Part shown: one piece after another, positions 54,476 through 62,721 of the stretch
Position numbering within the stretch: the stretch's first letter is position 1
Layout: each line of letters starts with the position of its first letter
Assembly: GCA_050261415.1 (NCBI GenBank)
Contig: JBLNDG010000061.1
Span: 13,009 to 77,008 of the forward strand
DNA: 64,000 nucleotides
Origin: JBLNDG01 sp050261415
Lineage (GTDB): Bacteria > Bacillota > Clostridia > Lutisporales > Lutisporaceae
Direction: 5' to 3'
Notes under the pieces: generated by a model
The model's database searches: none
What the model saw: only the letters and a program-made list of their open reading frames with translations
Told to the model about the DNA's origin: nothing
Program-made: the position numbers and the translations under genes

Positions 54476-55416
54476 TGAAAATGAACAGCATCATCAGCTG
54501 GGTGGGCGGCAAAAAGGCTCTGCGGGATTTGATCTACCAGCGGATGCCGAAGGAATTCGGACGGTACATTGAGGTCTTTGGCGGCGGAGGCTGGGTGCTG
54601 TTCGGACGGCCTCCGGACGCCGCTATGGAGGTCTACAACGATTTCAATTCAGACCTGGCAAATCTGTTCCGCTGTGTCCGCGACAGGCCCTTCGCCCTGC
54701 TCAAGGAACTGAACTTCCTTCCGCTGAACGGACGGGACGAATTCAATGTCCTGAAAAAGTATTTGGAGAAGGAGGAATTCACCAACGAGTACCTTCGGGA
54801 GGAACTGGAGATCGCCGAGCGGTACCTTACCCCCTTGCAGCTTGAAGAAATCAAGCCGATCCTTCTGGAAAACGCGCAGATGAACGATGTGAAGCGAGCC
54901 GCCGCATTTTACAGGCTCATCCGCTTAAGCTACGGAAGCGGCTGCACCAGCTACGGCTGCCAGCCCTTCGACATCCGGAAAACCTTTCACCTTCTCTGGC
55001 AGGGCAGCCGGAGGCTCAAGGACACGGTCATTGAGAACAAGGACTTTGAAGAACTGATCAGGCAGTACGACCGTGAAAATGCCTTCATCTACTGCGACCC
55101 GCCATATTATCAGACGGAAGGGCACTACGCTGTGGAATTTAAGAAAGACGATCACTACCGTCTGCGGGATACCCTGTCGCAGTGCCGGGGCAAATGGCTG
55201 GTCAGTTACAACGACTGCGCCTTTATTAGAGAACTATACAAAGATTTTAACATTGAAGCGGTCAGCCGGATCAACAACCTCGCCCAGCGTTATGACAATG
55301 GCTGCGAATACACCGAAGTCCTGATCTCCAACTACGACACCGGCGAACGGCTGAGGGACATGCCGACCCAGCTGGGACTGTTCGACCTCGCCGGTTTTTG
55401 CGGCATGGAACAATAA
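54475..55416 (+). CDS. DNA adenine methylase (D12/Dam class), orphan
   Basis: 313 residues. SAM-binding motif I around YIEVFGGGGWVLF and catalytic motif DPPYY define a D12-class N6-adenine methyltransferase; the opening SWVGGKKALRDLI is typical. No restriction endonuclease gene is adjacent. On mobile elements such orphan enzymes may protect incoming DNA from host restriction or modify regulatory sites; the target sequence is unknown. ATG 54475 overlaps the previous stop; ATG 54481 is an alternative. Confidence 0.9.
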   Translation: MKMNSIISWVGGKKALRDLIYQRMPKEFGRYIEVFGGGGWVLFGRPPDAAMEVYNDFNSDLANLFRCVRDRPFALLKELNFLPLNGRDEFNVLKKYLEKEEFTNEYLREELEIAERYLTPLQLEEIKPILLENAQMNDVKRAAAFYRLIRLSYGSGCTSYGCQPFDIRKTFHLLWQGSRRLKDTVIENKDFEELIRQYDRENAFIYCDPPYYQTEGHYAVEFKKDDHYRLRDTLSQCRGKWLVSYNDCAFIRELYKDFNIEAVSRINNLAQRYDNGCEYTEVLISNYDTGERLRDMPTQLGLFDLAGFCGMEQ

Positions 55417-55444
55417 ATCTAATTTTGAATGGGAGGTTTACTTT

Positions 55445-55879
55445 ATGAAACTGATTGAATTGCGTACATCCGTGGACAAACAAGGCTGTATCGTCCTGCC
55501 GAAGGAGCCGCTTGGTAATGCGGGACTGAAGCCCGGCGACGAGGTGCGCGTCACGCTCGTTGTGGGGCAGGAGGAAACGGAAAGCCTATGCCCACAGCTT
55601 GTCGTCACGCCCCAGGGTGTGGGGGTTGCGGTGCGGCTGTCCGGCCGTCGGAAGGCCGCTGAGGAAGGAGAGCTGACTCTACCCAATGATCTGCTGGAAG
55701 CGGCAGAGATTCCGGTGGGCAGCGATCTGGAGATTGTCTGCACAGCCGGAGCCATTGTCATTATGGAATCGGATGTTCTGGACAACCTGCCGGACGAGCT
55801 CCGCGAGCTGTTCGGCGAGCTTGGCATCGACCCCGGCACAGTCCGGGAGGTTATGAAAAAGGAGGGATATTTTGTATGA
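55445..55879 (+). CDS. AbrB/MazE-like protein with two AbrB-type halves
   Basis: 144 residues. Residues ~1-40 (TSVDKQGCIVLPKEPLGNAGLKPGDEV) and ~70-105 (EEGELTLPNDLLEAAEIPVGSDLEI) each resemble the SpoVT/AbrB swapped-hairpin unit, so it looks like an internal duplication. Such domains bind DNA as dimers, often as antitoxins or transition regulators. GGGAGG precedes the ATG. The next gene overlaps by four bases (ATGA). No toxin gene is near. Confidence 0.72.
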   Translation: MKLIELRTSVDKQGCIVLPKEPLGNAGLKPGDEVRVTLVVGQEETESLCPQLVVTPQGVGVAVRLSGRRKAAEEGELTLPNDLLEAAEIPVGSDLEIVCTAGAIVIMESDVLDNLPDELRELFGELGIDPGTVREVMKKEGYFV

Positions 55880-56169
55880 AAGCAAAACCCATTTACAAAA
55901 TCGTCGACGGAAAGGGCCGCGTCCTGATTCCCAAGGAGCTCCGCGCAGCCTCCGGCATGGATTACGGAGATATTGTGAAGCTGAGTATCCATCAGGGCGT
56001 CGTTACCGCGAAGAAGGTGGATCTCATTGAGGTAGGCGACCAGTCGCCGGAGGCGGTGGAAGCCTTTGTCCATGCCGCCATCCGCGAGATGCCGGAGGAT
56101 ACGCAAATCACACTTGCCGCGAGACTGCTCGAACTCATTGAGCGGAGAAAGGGGCTGTGCCATGAGTGA
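55876..56169 (+). CDS. AbrB/SpoVT-type DNA-binding protein
   Basis: 97 residues. The N-terminal AbrB domain is clear (YKIVDGKGRVLIPKELRAASGMDYGDIVKL); the C-terminal half is helical and acidic. Overlaps the preceding AbrB-like gene by four bases and the next gene by eight, indicating a tightly coupled operon. Likely a transcriptional regulator of the element, possibly acting together with its neighbour. Confidence 0.82.
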   Translation: MKAKPIYKIVDGKGRVLIPKELRAASGMDYGDIVKLSIHQGVVTAKKVDLIEVGDQSPEAVEAFVHAAIREMPEDTQITLAARLLELIERRKGLCHE

Positions 56170-56749
56170 AAAAGCGTTGTTTGATCAGGAGGACTGCCTG
56201 CAGACCGGATATGGCATGTCCATCGAAGGAAAGGTTATTGTCCTTCATCCGTCCTCATTACCTGAAGGCTTCAGGCAGGCAAAGCACCAGCTGTACTTCT
56301 GCACCGGAGGCAACGGCAGCAATCCCAATCCTGTCGGACATGCTGTCTTCACGGTCTCCCTGGCGGAGGGAGAAAAAATCCGCTGGAACAGGAGCGACGT
56401 CCTCGGCATCCTGAAGCCCGAACTCCTTCCCGAATATGCCCGGCTGCAGCTTTCGCAAATCCGTCCGAGCGGAGCGCTGGACTTGAAATACCATGAGCCG
56501 CAGTACAGCGGCTATTGTTTTCTGCCGGACGGACGCTACACATCCGGCGTAAGTTTATGCAGTGCCAAGGAAGTACAGGACTACATCGAGATGCAGAGGA
56601 ACTACCAGCACCGGGTGATGATCTGCGACCGTGACGACTTCTGTGTATTTGAGATGATCGCGGGACAGATCGTCCATCCGTCGCCGGAAACCGTGGAAGC
56701 CTTCCTTAAAGAACAGCGGGAGCAGGGCGGCATGGAGCTGAAGCTATGA
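56162..56749 (+). CDS. Hypothetical protein of the mobile element
   Basis: 195 residues, soluble. Notable stretches: GKVIVLHPSSLPEGFRQAKH, LYFCTGGNGSNPNPVGHAVF and VSLCSAKEVQDYIEMQ. I do not recognise the family. It starts inside the AbrB gene (ATG 56162, eight-base overlap) and is followed by a hairpin. Its frame and GC-rich codon use match its neighbours. Confidence 0.7.
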   Translation: MSEKALFDQEDCLQTGYGMSIEGKVIVLHPSSLPEGFRQAKHQLYFCTGGNGSNPNPVGHAVFTVSLAEGEKIRWNRSDVLGILKPELLPEYARLQLSQIRPSGALDLKYHEPQYSGYCFLPDGRYTSGVSLCSAKEVQDYIEMQRNYQHRVMICDRDDFCVFEMIAGQIVHPSPETVEAFLKEQREQGGMELKL

Positions 56750-56765
56750 AAACAATAAGGACTTG

Positions 56766-56795
56766 AGGCCGGAGTCAGATTGATGATTCCGGCCT
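56766..56795 (+). terminator. Hairpin between the accessory operon and the SLH gene
   Basis: AGGCCGGA (56766-56773) pairs with TCCGGCCT (56788-56795) around a 14-base loop. The lack of a T-run makes termination uncertain. Confidence 0.45.
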
Positions 56796-56832
56796 TGCCA
56801 TTGCCAAAATCAAATAGAAAGGACTGAAACCC

Positions 56833-59800
56833 ATGAAACAAAAAGGAATACGCATCGGCATTATTGCCCTTGTTCTCCTTCTTCTGGTGTGCGGCGTAAT
56901 ATATACGGCGTACCGCCTTCACCCGGAAGCCTTCATCCGGCAGGATGAAATCATCACCCGCGGTGAGTTTGCCGCCATTCTGGTCCGGGATATACCGCTG
57001 GATACCGCAAACGCGGAGAAAGACCCGCCCAGCTTTCCCGACATCGACGGCCACTGGTCGGAGAAAAACATTGAGGCGCTCATCGACGCCGGCATCCTTG
57101 ACCCTGCCGATTATCCGGACGGCTTCCATCCGGACGACCCTATTACCCGCGCTGAGATCATCAAAATGCTTGTGCGGATCAGCGGAAAGGATGAGGAAGT
57201 GAAAAACACCCAGGGACACAGCGGCTATGAGGATCAGGACGCCATTAAGGATGAGGACAAGGGATATCTCATTGTCGGCCGCGAGGACGGCATCATTGGG
57301 GATACGGAGGACAATAAAATCCATCCCAATGACCCGGTGACCAAGGGAGAAGCCGATGATCTGATCGACAAGGTCATACCGGAAAACCCAACGCCGCCTC
57401 CGGCCACAGTGACTCCAACGCCTTCTTCACAGACTCCGGACACTCCGGACCCGGAGCAGCAGACTCCCGAGCCAACGATTCCGGATGAGGATCAGCCGAC
57501 TCCTGCTCCGACACCGGAGAATCCGGGCAACGATTCAGGGGGAAGCTCAGGAGGTTCCAGCGGCGGTTCGGGAGGCGGCTCGCATCATTATCCGGACGCA
57601 CAGGTGCGTTTTGAGCTTCCCGCCACCGCCCATACCGACACGGAAATCAAAGTGATGCCCGTGTGGAAATACATGAGCAGCTTCTCGTGGTCGCTGACCA
57701 AAACCGCCGTGGATGGCTCCCAGCAGCCCGTGGAACTGAAGGATGCCGTCAGCGGCACCCTCGGCTTGGAGGGCGGCGTCATCAGGTTTAATCAGGATGG
57801 GCAATATACCTTGACTGCCACGGCAAAGAACGCCAGAAGAAAAGAAACCGTGCTGTCCAAACAGATCACGGTCTACCCGGTTATCGATCTGAGCTTTGAC
57901 CTTCCTGAAACGACCCATACGGACAAATCGGTTACTCTTACCTTCCCTCCGGAAAAGCTCTATGGACACGATATTGTGTGGACAGCAGCAAAGGACGGTA
58001 AATCCATTCAGCCTGCCGACATCCTGGACGGCGAACTTGGAAGTGGAGGCGTCACCTTTGTGTTCAAAGCTAAGGGTGAATATATGCTGACCGCTGCCAT
58101 TACGGATGAAACCGGACGCGTATTTACCCACAGCGAAAGTACCGTTGTCTATCCGGTGGCGGGTATAGCGATTGAACTGCCTGCCGCCTCGCACACAGAC
58201 ACCACGCTCGATGTTGCCGCCGTGCTGACTGAAGCAGATGGCCTGACCGTGAACTGGAGCCTTACCAAAAACGGTGAGGCGGCTGTCCTTGCAGATGAAG
58301 TCGAGGGCTCCCTGACCAATGACGGCGGGAAAATTCGCTTCAAGGACAAGGGTGTGTACATGCTCACCGGATCGATCGCCGATGAAACCGGCAGAACCTT
58401 TGAAGCCTCCCAGACCATCACCATCTACCCGGTGGGCTCCATTGGCTTTTATGTGCCGGAAATCACCCACACAGACACCGCCGTCCGCGTGGAGAGCCGC
58501 TTCGAAAACCTTGGCGGCGCCACAATCCAATGGTCGCTGACCAAAGATGGAGAGGCTGTCACCCTTGCCGATGCGGTCCAGGGGGAATTAGCCAACGAGG
58601 GCGGTACCATCCGCTTCAAGGAAAAAGGCGAATATGTTCTGAAAGCAGCCTTTACAGATCCCGCCGGCAGAACCTACAGCTACACCGCGCCGGTTAAGGT
58701 ATATCCCGTTCCGGGCATTTCGTATGCCCTGCCGGAAACCGCCCACACCGACACCATTGTCAGCGTGATTCCGGAAACCTTGGAATTAGGCGGCCTGAAA
58801 GTTGAGTGGCTGTTGGAGAACGGATTCGGATTCCAGGATTTTGGGACTTATGTCGATGGAACTCTGAATAACAGCGGCGGTTCCATCCGCTTCAAGCACG
58901 CCGGCACCTATGAGCTGATCGCCCGAATCACCGATGAAACCGGGCGGGTATTCCTGTTTGAAAACGGCGGCAGGATCGAAGTCCTGCCGGTGCTGAACAT
59001 TTCCTTCGAGCTTCCCGAATCGACCCACACTGACCGCACTGTTGATCTCCGGACCCGCGGCAACAACAACATGCTGCCGGTGGAATGGACGCTCACCAAA
59101 GACGGAGAGCCTATGGATATTTCCGATGCTTTGGAGGGAACGCTGAACGCCTACGGCGGAAAAATACGGTTTAAAGAAGTCGGGGACTATACCTTGACCG
59201 CCTCCATGACGGACGCACTGGGCAGGGTGTTCTCCTACAGCGCATCCACTACGGTCTATCCGATCCCGTCGATTTCTCTCAGCACGCCGCAGGTCTGGTA
59301 TGCCGGTGAAGCCGGTGGAACCAGCGTCAGCGGCACGGGTCTGGACAACCTCACCGCGGACTGGACGGTCATCAAGGATGACGGCGGAGCCGAACCGTAT
59401 TCATATTATGCAATCGGCACGCTCACAAAAGAGGGCGGCAGTCTGACCTTCCTGCTGAAGGGACAGTATGAGCTGACCCTGACCATGACGGATCGTACTG
59501 GCCGCACCTTCACCCGAAGCAGTATCTTCACAGTTTACCCCATTCCTCAGATGACTCTCGGAATGCAGACACTCAGCTACAGCGGCGAACCGATTGCGGT
59601 CACCGTGTCCGGCACAGAGCTGGATGGAATGGACATCGACTGGCTCCTTTCCGCGGATGGCGGCGTAGCCCGGCCATATACTCAATACGCCACCGGTTCG
59701 GTCGGTACCAGCGGCGGCACCTTAAGGATCAGTACGGATAAGACCATTCCGGTGAAGCTGATTGCGGAAGCGACGGATATAAACGGCAGGAAATTCACCT

Positions 59801-60912
59801 TCACTTCCAATACCGGAACCGTCAAGCCGATTGCGAGCTTCCCGTTTACCGTTCCGTCCTTCGTTCACATCGGCACCGGCTTTAGCGTGTCCTTACCGGC
59901 TGTGTCCGGACTGGAGGGCAGAAATCTCACCTGGAAGCTCACGCAAAACGGCAACGCGGCAGCTTACTCCGGAAGCCTCTCAAACAGCGGCGGCAGCATT
60001 GCCATCAATGCGACCGGAAGCTATGTCCTGACCGCCAGCACGACCGACAGCGCGGGCAGGACATTCAGCTACTCCCAGAACGTCACCGTCACCAACAACG
60101 CGCCGAACAAGCCCACCGGAAGCGCGTCGGTAACCCGAAACGCGAAGGACGGCAGGCTGCTGGTTAACCTCTCAGTCTATGCCGCCGATCCGGACAGCGA
60201 CGCCGTAAACCTTGAATATTCCGGCAACACGGCAGACAGCTGCTATGCCGTAGGCACCCATACCGTGAAGGTTCGGGCAAAGGACGCGTGGGGGCTGTAT
60301 TCCGACTGGACGGATATCACTTTTACGGTTGCAAACTCAGCGCCTACAACGCCGGTGATCACCCGAACCCCGGACGGCAACTGCGTAGCGCCCGGCACGG
60401 CGATTACCATCACCGCCTCTAGCACCGATCCGGACGGCGACGCCATCTCTTATGTATGGGAAGGCCGTCCTGCGCAGACCAGTACCGCCTATCCTTTAGG
60501 TAAAAACGTGGTTCGCGTCAAAGCGGTGGACTCCACCGGGGCGGAATCACCCTGGGCGGCTATTGTGTTTTTTGTCGCCGACCCCAACAGGGGCGGCGGT
60601 ATGACGCTGACCGGACCGGAGTCCGTCATTCTGGAGCAGGGCATCGAAGGGGCGACCATTACCAATTACACCTTTACGGTGCCTCCCGTTTCCGGACACA
60701 GCGGTCAGGATTTTGGACGTGTCCGCGGGTACAACGTGCTGACCGGGCAGTGGGATCAGCTGGATTACGGCACGACCACCAACGGCATCACCTTCAGCCG
60801 CTCTCTGCCGCCGGGACTCTACAGACAGCTGGAGTTTTACTACTACACAAATCACGACTGCATGTACAACAAGAGCAACATCACTTACTCCGTCACCTTC
60901 TATTTTCAATAA
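56833..60912 (+). CDS. Giant SLH-anchored surface protein with nine tandem ~92-residue modules
   Basis: 1359 residues. One membrane/signal segment (8-27); S-layer-homology-like repeats at about 39-53 (partial), 68-115 and 130-178 (motifs ITRGEFAAIL, FPDIDGHWSEKNIEAL, DPITRAEIIKML); a Pro/Thr/Glu-rich linker (183-230) and a Gly/Ser linker (232-250). Nine ~92-residue modules follow (about 257-1089), six with an ELPxxxHTD opening, W-x-L-T-K core, GGxIRF strand and TDxxGRxF before the VYPV end; modules 7-9 are more diverged. Two Ig/cadherin-like domains (DPDSDAVN, DPDGDAIS) and a ~105-residue terminal domain complete it. No sortase motif. Probably an adhesin held on the cell wall by the SLH part; a role in mating-cell contact is inferred from its location beside pilus genes. 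Confidence 0.85.
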   Translation: MKQKGIRIGIIALVLLLLVCGVIYTAYRLHPEAFIRQDEIITRGEFAAILVRDIPLDTANAEKDPPSFPDIDGHWSEKNIEALIDAGILDPADYPDGFHPDDPITRAEIIKMLVRISGKDEEVKNTQGHSGYEDQDAIKDEDKGYLIVGREDGIIGDTEDNKIHPNDPVTKGEADDLIDKVIPENPTPPPATVTPTPSSQTPDTPDPEQQTPEPTIPDEDQPTPAPTPENPGNDSGGSSGGSSGGSGGGSHHYPDAQVRFELPATAHTDTEIKVMPVWKYMSSFSWSLTKTAVDGSQQPVELKDAVSGTLGLEGGVIRFNQDGQYTLTATAKNARRKETVLSKQITVYPVIDLSFDLPETTHTDKSVTLTFPPEKLYGHDIVWTAAKDGKSIQPADILDGELGSGGVTFVFKAKGEYMLTAAITDETGRVFTHSESTVVYPVAGIAIELPAASHTDTTLDVAAVLTEADGLTVNWSLTKNGEAAVLADEVEGSLTNDGGKIRFKDKGVYMLTGSIADETGRTFEASQTITIYPVGSIGFYVPEITHTDTAVRVESRFENLGGATIQWSLTKDGEAVTLADAVQGELANEGGTIRFKEKGEYVLKAAFTDPAGRTYSYTAPVKVYPVPGISYALPETAHTDTIVSVIPETLELGGLKVEWLLENGFGFQDFGTYVDGTLNNSGGSIRFKHAGTYELIARITDETGRVFLFENGGRIEVLPVLNISFELPESTHTDRTVDLRTRGNNNMLPVEWTLTKDGEPMDISDALEGTLNAYGGKIRFKEVGDYTLTASMTDALGRVFSYSASTTVYPIPSISLSTPQVWYAGEAGGTSVSGTGLDNLTADWTVIKDDGGAEPYSYYAIGTLTKEGGSLTFLLKGQYELTLTMTDRTGRTFTRSSIFTVYPIPQMTLGMQTLSYSGEPIAVTVSGTELDGMDIDWLLSADGGVARPYTQYATGSVGTSGGTLRISTDKTIPVKLIAEATDINGRKFTFTSNTGTVKPIASFPFTVPSFVHIGTGFSVSLPAVSGLEGRNLTWKLTQNGNAAAYSGSLSNSGGSIAINATGSYVLTASTTDSAGRTFSYSQNVTVTNNAPNKPTGSASVTRNAKDGRLLVNLSVYAADPDSDAVNLEYSGNTADSCYAVGTHTVKVRAKDAWGLYSDWTDITFTVANSAPTTPVITRTPDGNCVAPGTAITITASSTDPDGDAISYVWEGRPAQTSTAYPLGKNVVRVKAVDSTGAESPWAAIVFFVADPNRGGGMTLTGPESVILEQGIEGATITNYTFTVPPVSGHSGQDFGRVRGYNVLTGQWDQLDYGTTTNGITFSRSLPPGLYRQLEFYYYTNHDCMYNKSNITYSVTFYFQ
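57601..60099 (+). repeat. Nine tandem protein-coding modules in the SLH surface protein
   Basis: Units of roughly 275 bases begin near 57601, 57886 and at similar steps thereafter. Modules 2-6 are closest to each other. Each appears to be an Ig-like beta sandwich. Diverged third-position bases indicate old rather than recent duplication. Confidence 0.8.
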
Positions 60913-60958
60913 CCCTTTGTAAAAGCACGGCAGTTCCGACGGGAAAGGAGGAAGCCTC

Positions 60959-61519
60959 ATGAACGGCATCCAGATCAAAAATAACCGCATCCTTTTCTAC
61001 GGCAACACGGCAGGCTATATCGAAAAAGGCAGGGCCATCGTCGACCCGATGTTTCAGAACGAGGAGCTCCGGTCCTATCTCACGGAGAAAAAAGGACTGG
61101 AGCTGGAATGGAGGAACGGCACCTTCGCGCGGCTGGCGGAGGGGAAGCTCGACCGGGAGGGCAATCTGCAGGTGCTGAAAAAATGCAGGGTCCATCAGCT
61201 CAAACCCAATGTGGATGTGATGATGAAATTCATCGGGTATGACGAGCTGCTGGAGCGTTTCGGAGAACCTGACCCGGACAACTACCGGGTGGTCTATGAC
61301 GGCGAGGTGGAAACCAACGACTTGGAGGAACTGTACGCCAGGTTTAACCTCGTCCACCCGCCCGGCTACGAGGGACACAGCCTCTCCATGTCGGATGTGG
61401 TGGAGCTGTATGATGATTCTGGCAGCTCCTTCCACTATGTCGACCGCTTCGGCTTCAGGGAAATATCCTTCCGGCCGCCGGAGCAGGAGCTGTACCAGGA
61501 GCCGGCAATGAGCCTGTAA
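60959..61519 (+). CDS. YodL-like domain protein
   Basis: 186 residues. The C-terminal ~90 residues match the YodL-type domain common on Firmicutes conjugative elements: YRVVYDGEVETNDLEELYARF, GHSLSMSDVVELYDD and YVDRFGFREI. Molecular function is unknown. AAAGGAGG precedes the ATG. It follows the SLH gene by 46 bases. Confidence 0.8.
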   Translation: MNGIQIKNNRILFYGNTAGYIEKGRAIVDPMFQNEELRSYLTEKKGLELEWRNGTFARLAEGKLDREGNLQVLKKCRVHQLKPNVDVMMKFIGYDELLERFGEPDPDNYRVVYDGEVETNDLEELYARFNLVHPPGYEGHSLSMSDVVELYDDSGSSFHYVDRFGFREISFRPPEQELYQEPAMSL

Positions 61520-61581
61520 CACTATCAGCCACAGCCGGAAGGCTGTTATTAACCCACAAATATTTAAAGGAGGAAACATCT

Positions 61582-62001
61582 ATGAGCAAAGCACAAGCTA
61601 CCGCCAAAGCTCCGCAGGAATCCACGCAGACCGCAGCGGAGCAAACCCTTCCCATGAAGGTGGACGTGAAGATAAGCTCCATCCGTCCGGAAGGCAATGT
61701 CAAAGCCTATGCGTCCATTAACCTCAATGACTGCTTCGCCGTCCGCAACGTGAAGGTGGTGGACAGCTCCAAGGGGCTGTTCATCGCCATGCCCAGCTAC
61801 AAGGCGGGAAATGGCGAGTACAAAGACATCTGCTTTCCGGTCACCAAGGAATTCCGGGAGCAAATGAACAACGCGGTCATTGACGCATATCATCAAGCCC
61901 TCGCCCAGAGTCAGAGCCAGAACCAGCAGAAGGCGGAGGATACGCCCCCTTTTGAACAGGCGCCGGAGCAGGGCTCCGGCATGCGGATGGCGGGACTATA
62001 A
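61582..62001 (+). CDS. SpoVG family protein
   Basis: 139 residues. Residues ~22-95 match SpoVG: VDVKISSIRPEGNVKAYASI, CFAVRNVKVVDSS, GLFIAMPS and YKDICFPVTKEFREQMN. SpoVG proteins bind nucleic acids and modulate gene expression. The N-terminal Ala/Gln-rich leader and a Gln/Ser-rich C-terminal tail are extra to the chromosomal form. AAAGGAGG precedes the ATG. Copies on conjugative elements are common; their role there is unclear. Confidence 0.88.
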   Translation: MSKAQATAKAPQESTQTAAEQTLPMKVDVKISSIRPEGNVKAYASINLNDCFAVRNVKVVDSSKGLFIAMPSYKAGNGEYKDICFPVTKEFREQMNNAVIDAYHQALAQSQSQNQQKAEDTPPFEQAPEQGSGMRMAGL

Positions 62002-62017
62002 GCCCCGCCGTTTTCTT
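61989..62017 (+). terminator. Weak terminator-like hairpin at the end of the SpoVG-like gene
   Basis: GGCGGG (61989-61994) pairs with CCCGCC (62004-62009), followed by GTTTTCTT; it overlaps the stop codon. Confidence 0.5.
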
Positions 62018-62062
62018 AGTTCCACGCAAGCATTTGAAATTTAAATTTGGAGGTAAAACATA

Positions 62063-62293
62063 ATGAAAAAACTTGTAACCAGGGTAAAAAACCAGCTGAC
62101 CAGTAAGCTTTTAGCGGCACAGAAGCTGCTCCGCTCCCAGCACGGGGAGGGCTTTGTGGATACCGCAATTAAAATTTTAATGGCCGTGGTCATCGGCGCG
62201 CTCGTCCTTGCCGGGCTGTATGCCCTGTTCGGCGAAACCGTGATGCCGACCCTGAAGCAGCGCATTATCGATATGTTCAACTATGGGAACTGA
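62063..62293 (+). CDS. Small membrane protein, pilin-like (DUF6133-type)
   Basis: 76 residues. A basic N-terminal ~30 residues lead to HGEGFVDTAIKIL and a 20-residue hydrophobic helix, then a short polar tail. The Gly before the helix with an acidic residue at the fifth position after it (G-EGFVD) resembles the Flp/type IV prepilin cleavage site, where Glu5 is usual. The adjacent A24 peptidase and CpaB genes support a pilin role. I recall this as DUF6133, unverified. TTGGAGG precedes the ATG. Confidence 0.65.
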   Translation: MKKLVTRVKNQLTSKLLAAQKLLRSQHGEGFVDTAIKILMAVVIGALVLAGLYALFGETVMPTLKQRIIDMFNYGN

Positions 62294-62708
62294 TATGCCG
62301 CTTCTCTTGCAGGGCGGCTTTTTTGCTGCCCTGCTGGGAGCAGCCTCCGCATGGGATATCAAAAAAAGGATCATACCGGACAGCATCTGTCTGGGCGTCG
62401 CTCTGACAGGTCTGCTGATATTTGAACCGATGAAGCTGTTCGGCATCCTCGCCGCAGTGCCCTTTCTGCTCGCTGCCCTTGTTTTTGGAGGCATGGGCGG
62501 CGGGGATATCAAGCTCATGGCGGCCGCGGGGCTGGTGCTGGGCCTGCAAAAAGGCATAGCAGCCATAATCATGGGATTAACAGGCATGCTGGCATTCCAT
62601 GCAATCTGCTTTATAGTTCAGAAACTGCGAGGGAGGGATGCTCCAAAGGCATACCCCCTCGCGCCGTTTCTTTCTCTCGGCTGCCTCGCAGCATATTTTT
62701 TGATTTAA
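62283..62708 (+). CDS. A24 prepilin peptidase, TadV/CpaA type
   Basis: 141 residues with about four to five membrane segments. The two catalytic Asp motifs of A24 aspartic peptidases are visible: WDIKKRIIPD near residue 25 and GGGDIKLM near residue 80. The N-methyltransferase domain of larger PilD enzymes is missing, as in TadV/CpaA. The start overlaps the pilin-like gene by 11 bases; ATG 62295 is an alternative. It should process the small membrane protein next to it; that pairing is inferred. Confidence 0.88.
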   Translation: MGTDMPLLLQGGFFAALLGAASAWDIKKRIIPDSICLGVALTGLLIFEPMKLFGILAAVPFLLAALVFGGMGGGDIKLMAAAGLVLGLQKGIAAIIMGLTGMLAFHAICFIVQKLRGRDAPKAYPLAPFLSLGCLAAYFLI

Positions 62709-62721
62709 GGAGGAACACCCT

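Noticed and set aside
54475..55416. Restriction-modification system
   Set aside because: Only a methylase is present; neighbours carry no nuclease motif.
55445..56169. Complete toxin-antitoxin module
   Set aside because: Both proteins look like AbrB/MazE folds; no MazF, Fic or PIN-type toxin is recognisable beside them.
57547..58530. 327-codon open frame on the - strand
   Set aside because: It is antisense to the repeat modules of the SLH protein; the GC-rich repeats remove stop codons. No RBS or family resemblance.
62063..62293. Phage holin
   Set aside because: A single hydrophobic helix with a Gly-Glu-Gly leader next to an A24 peptidase and CpaB fits a pilin better; no lysin is near.
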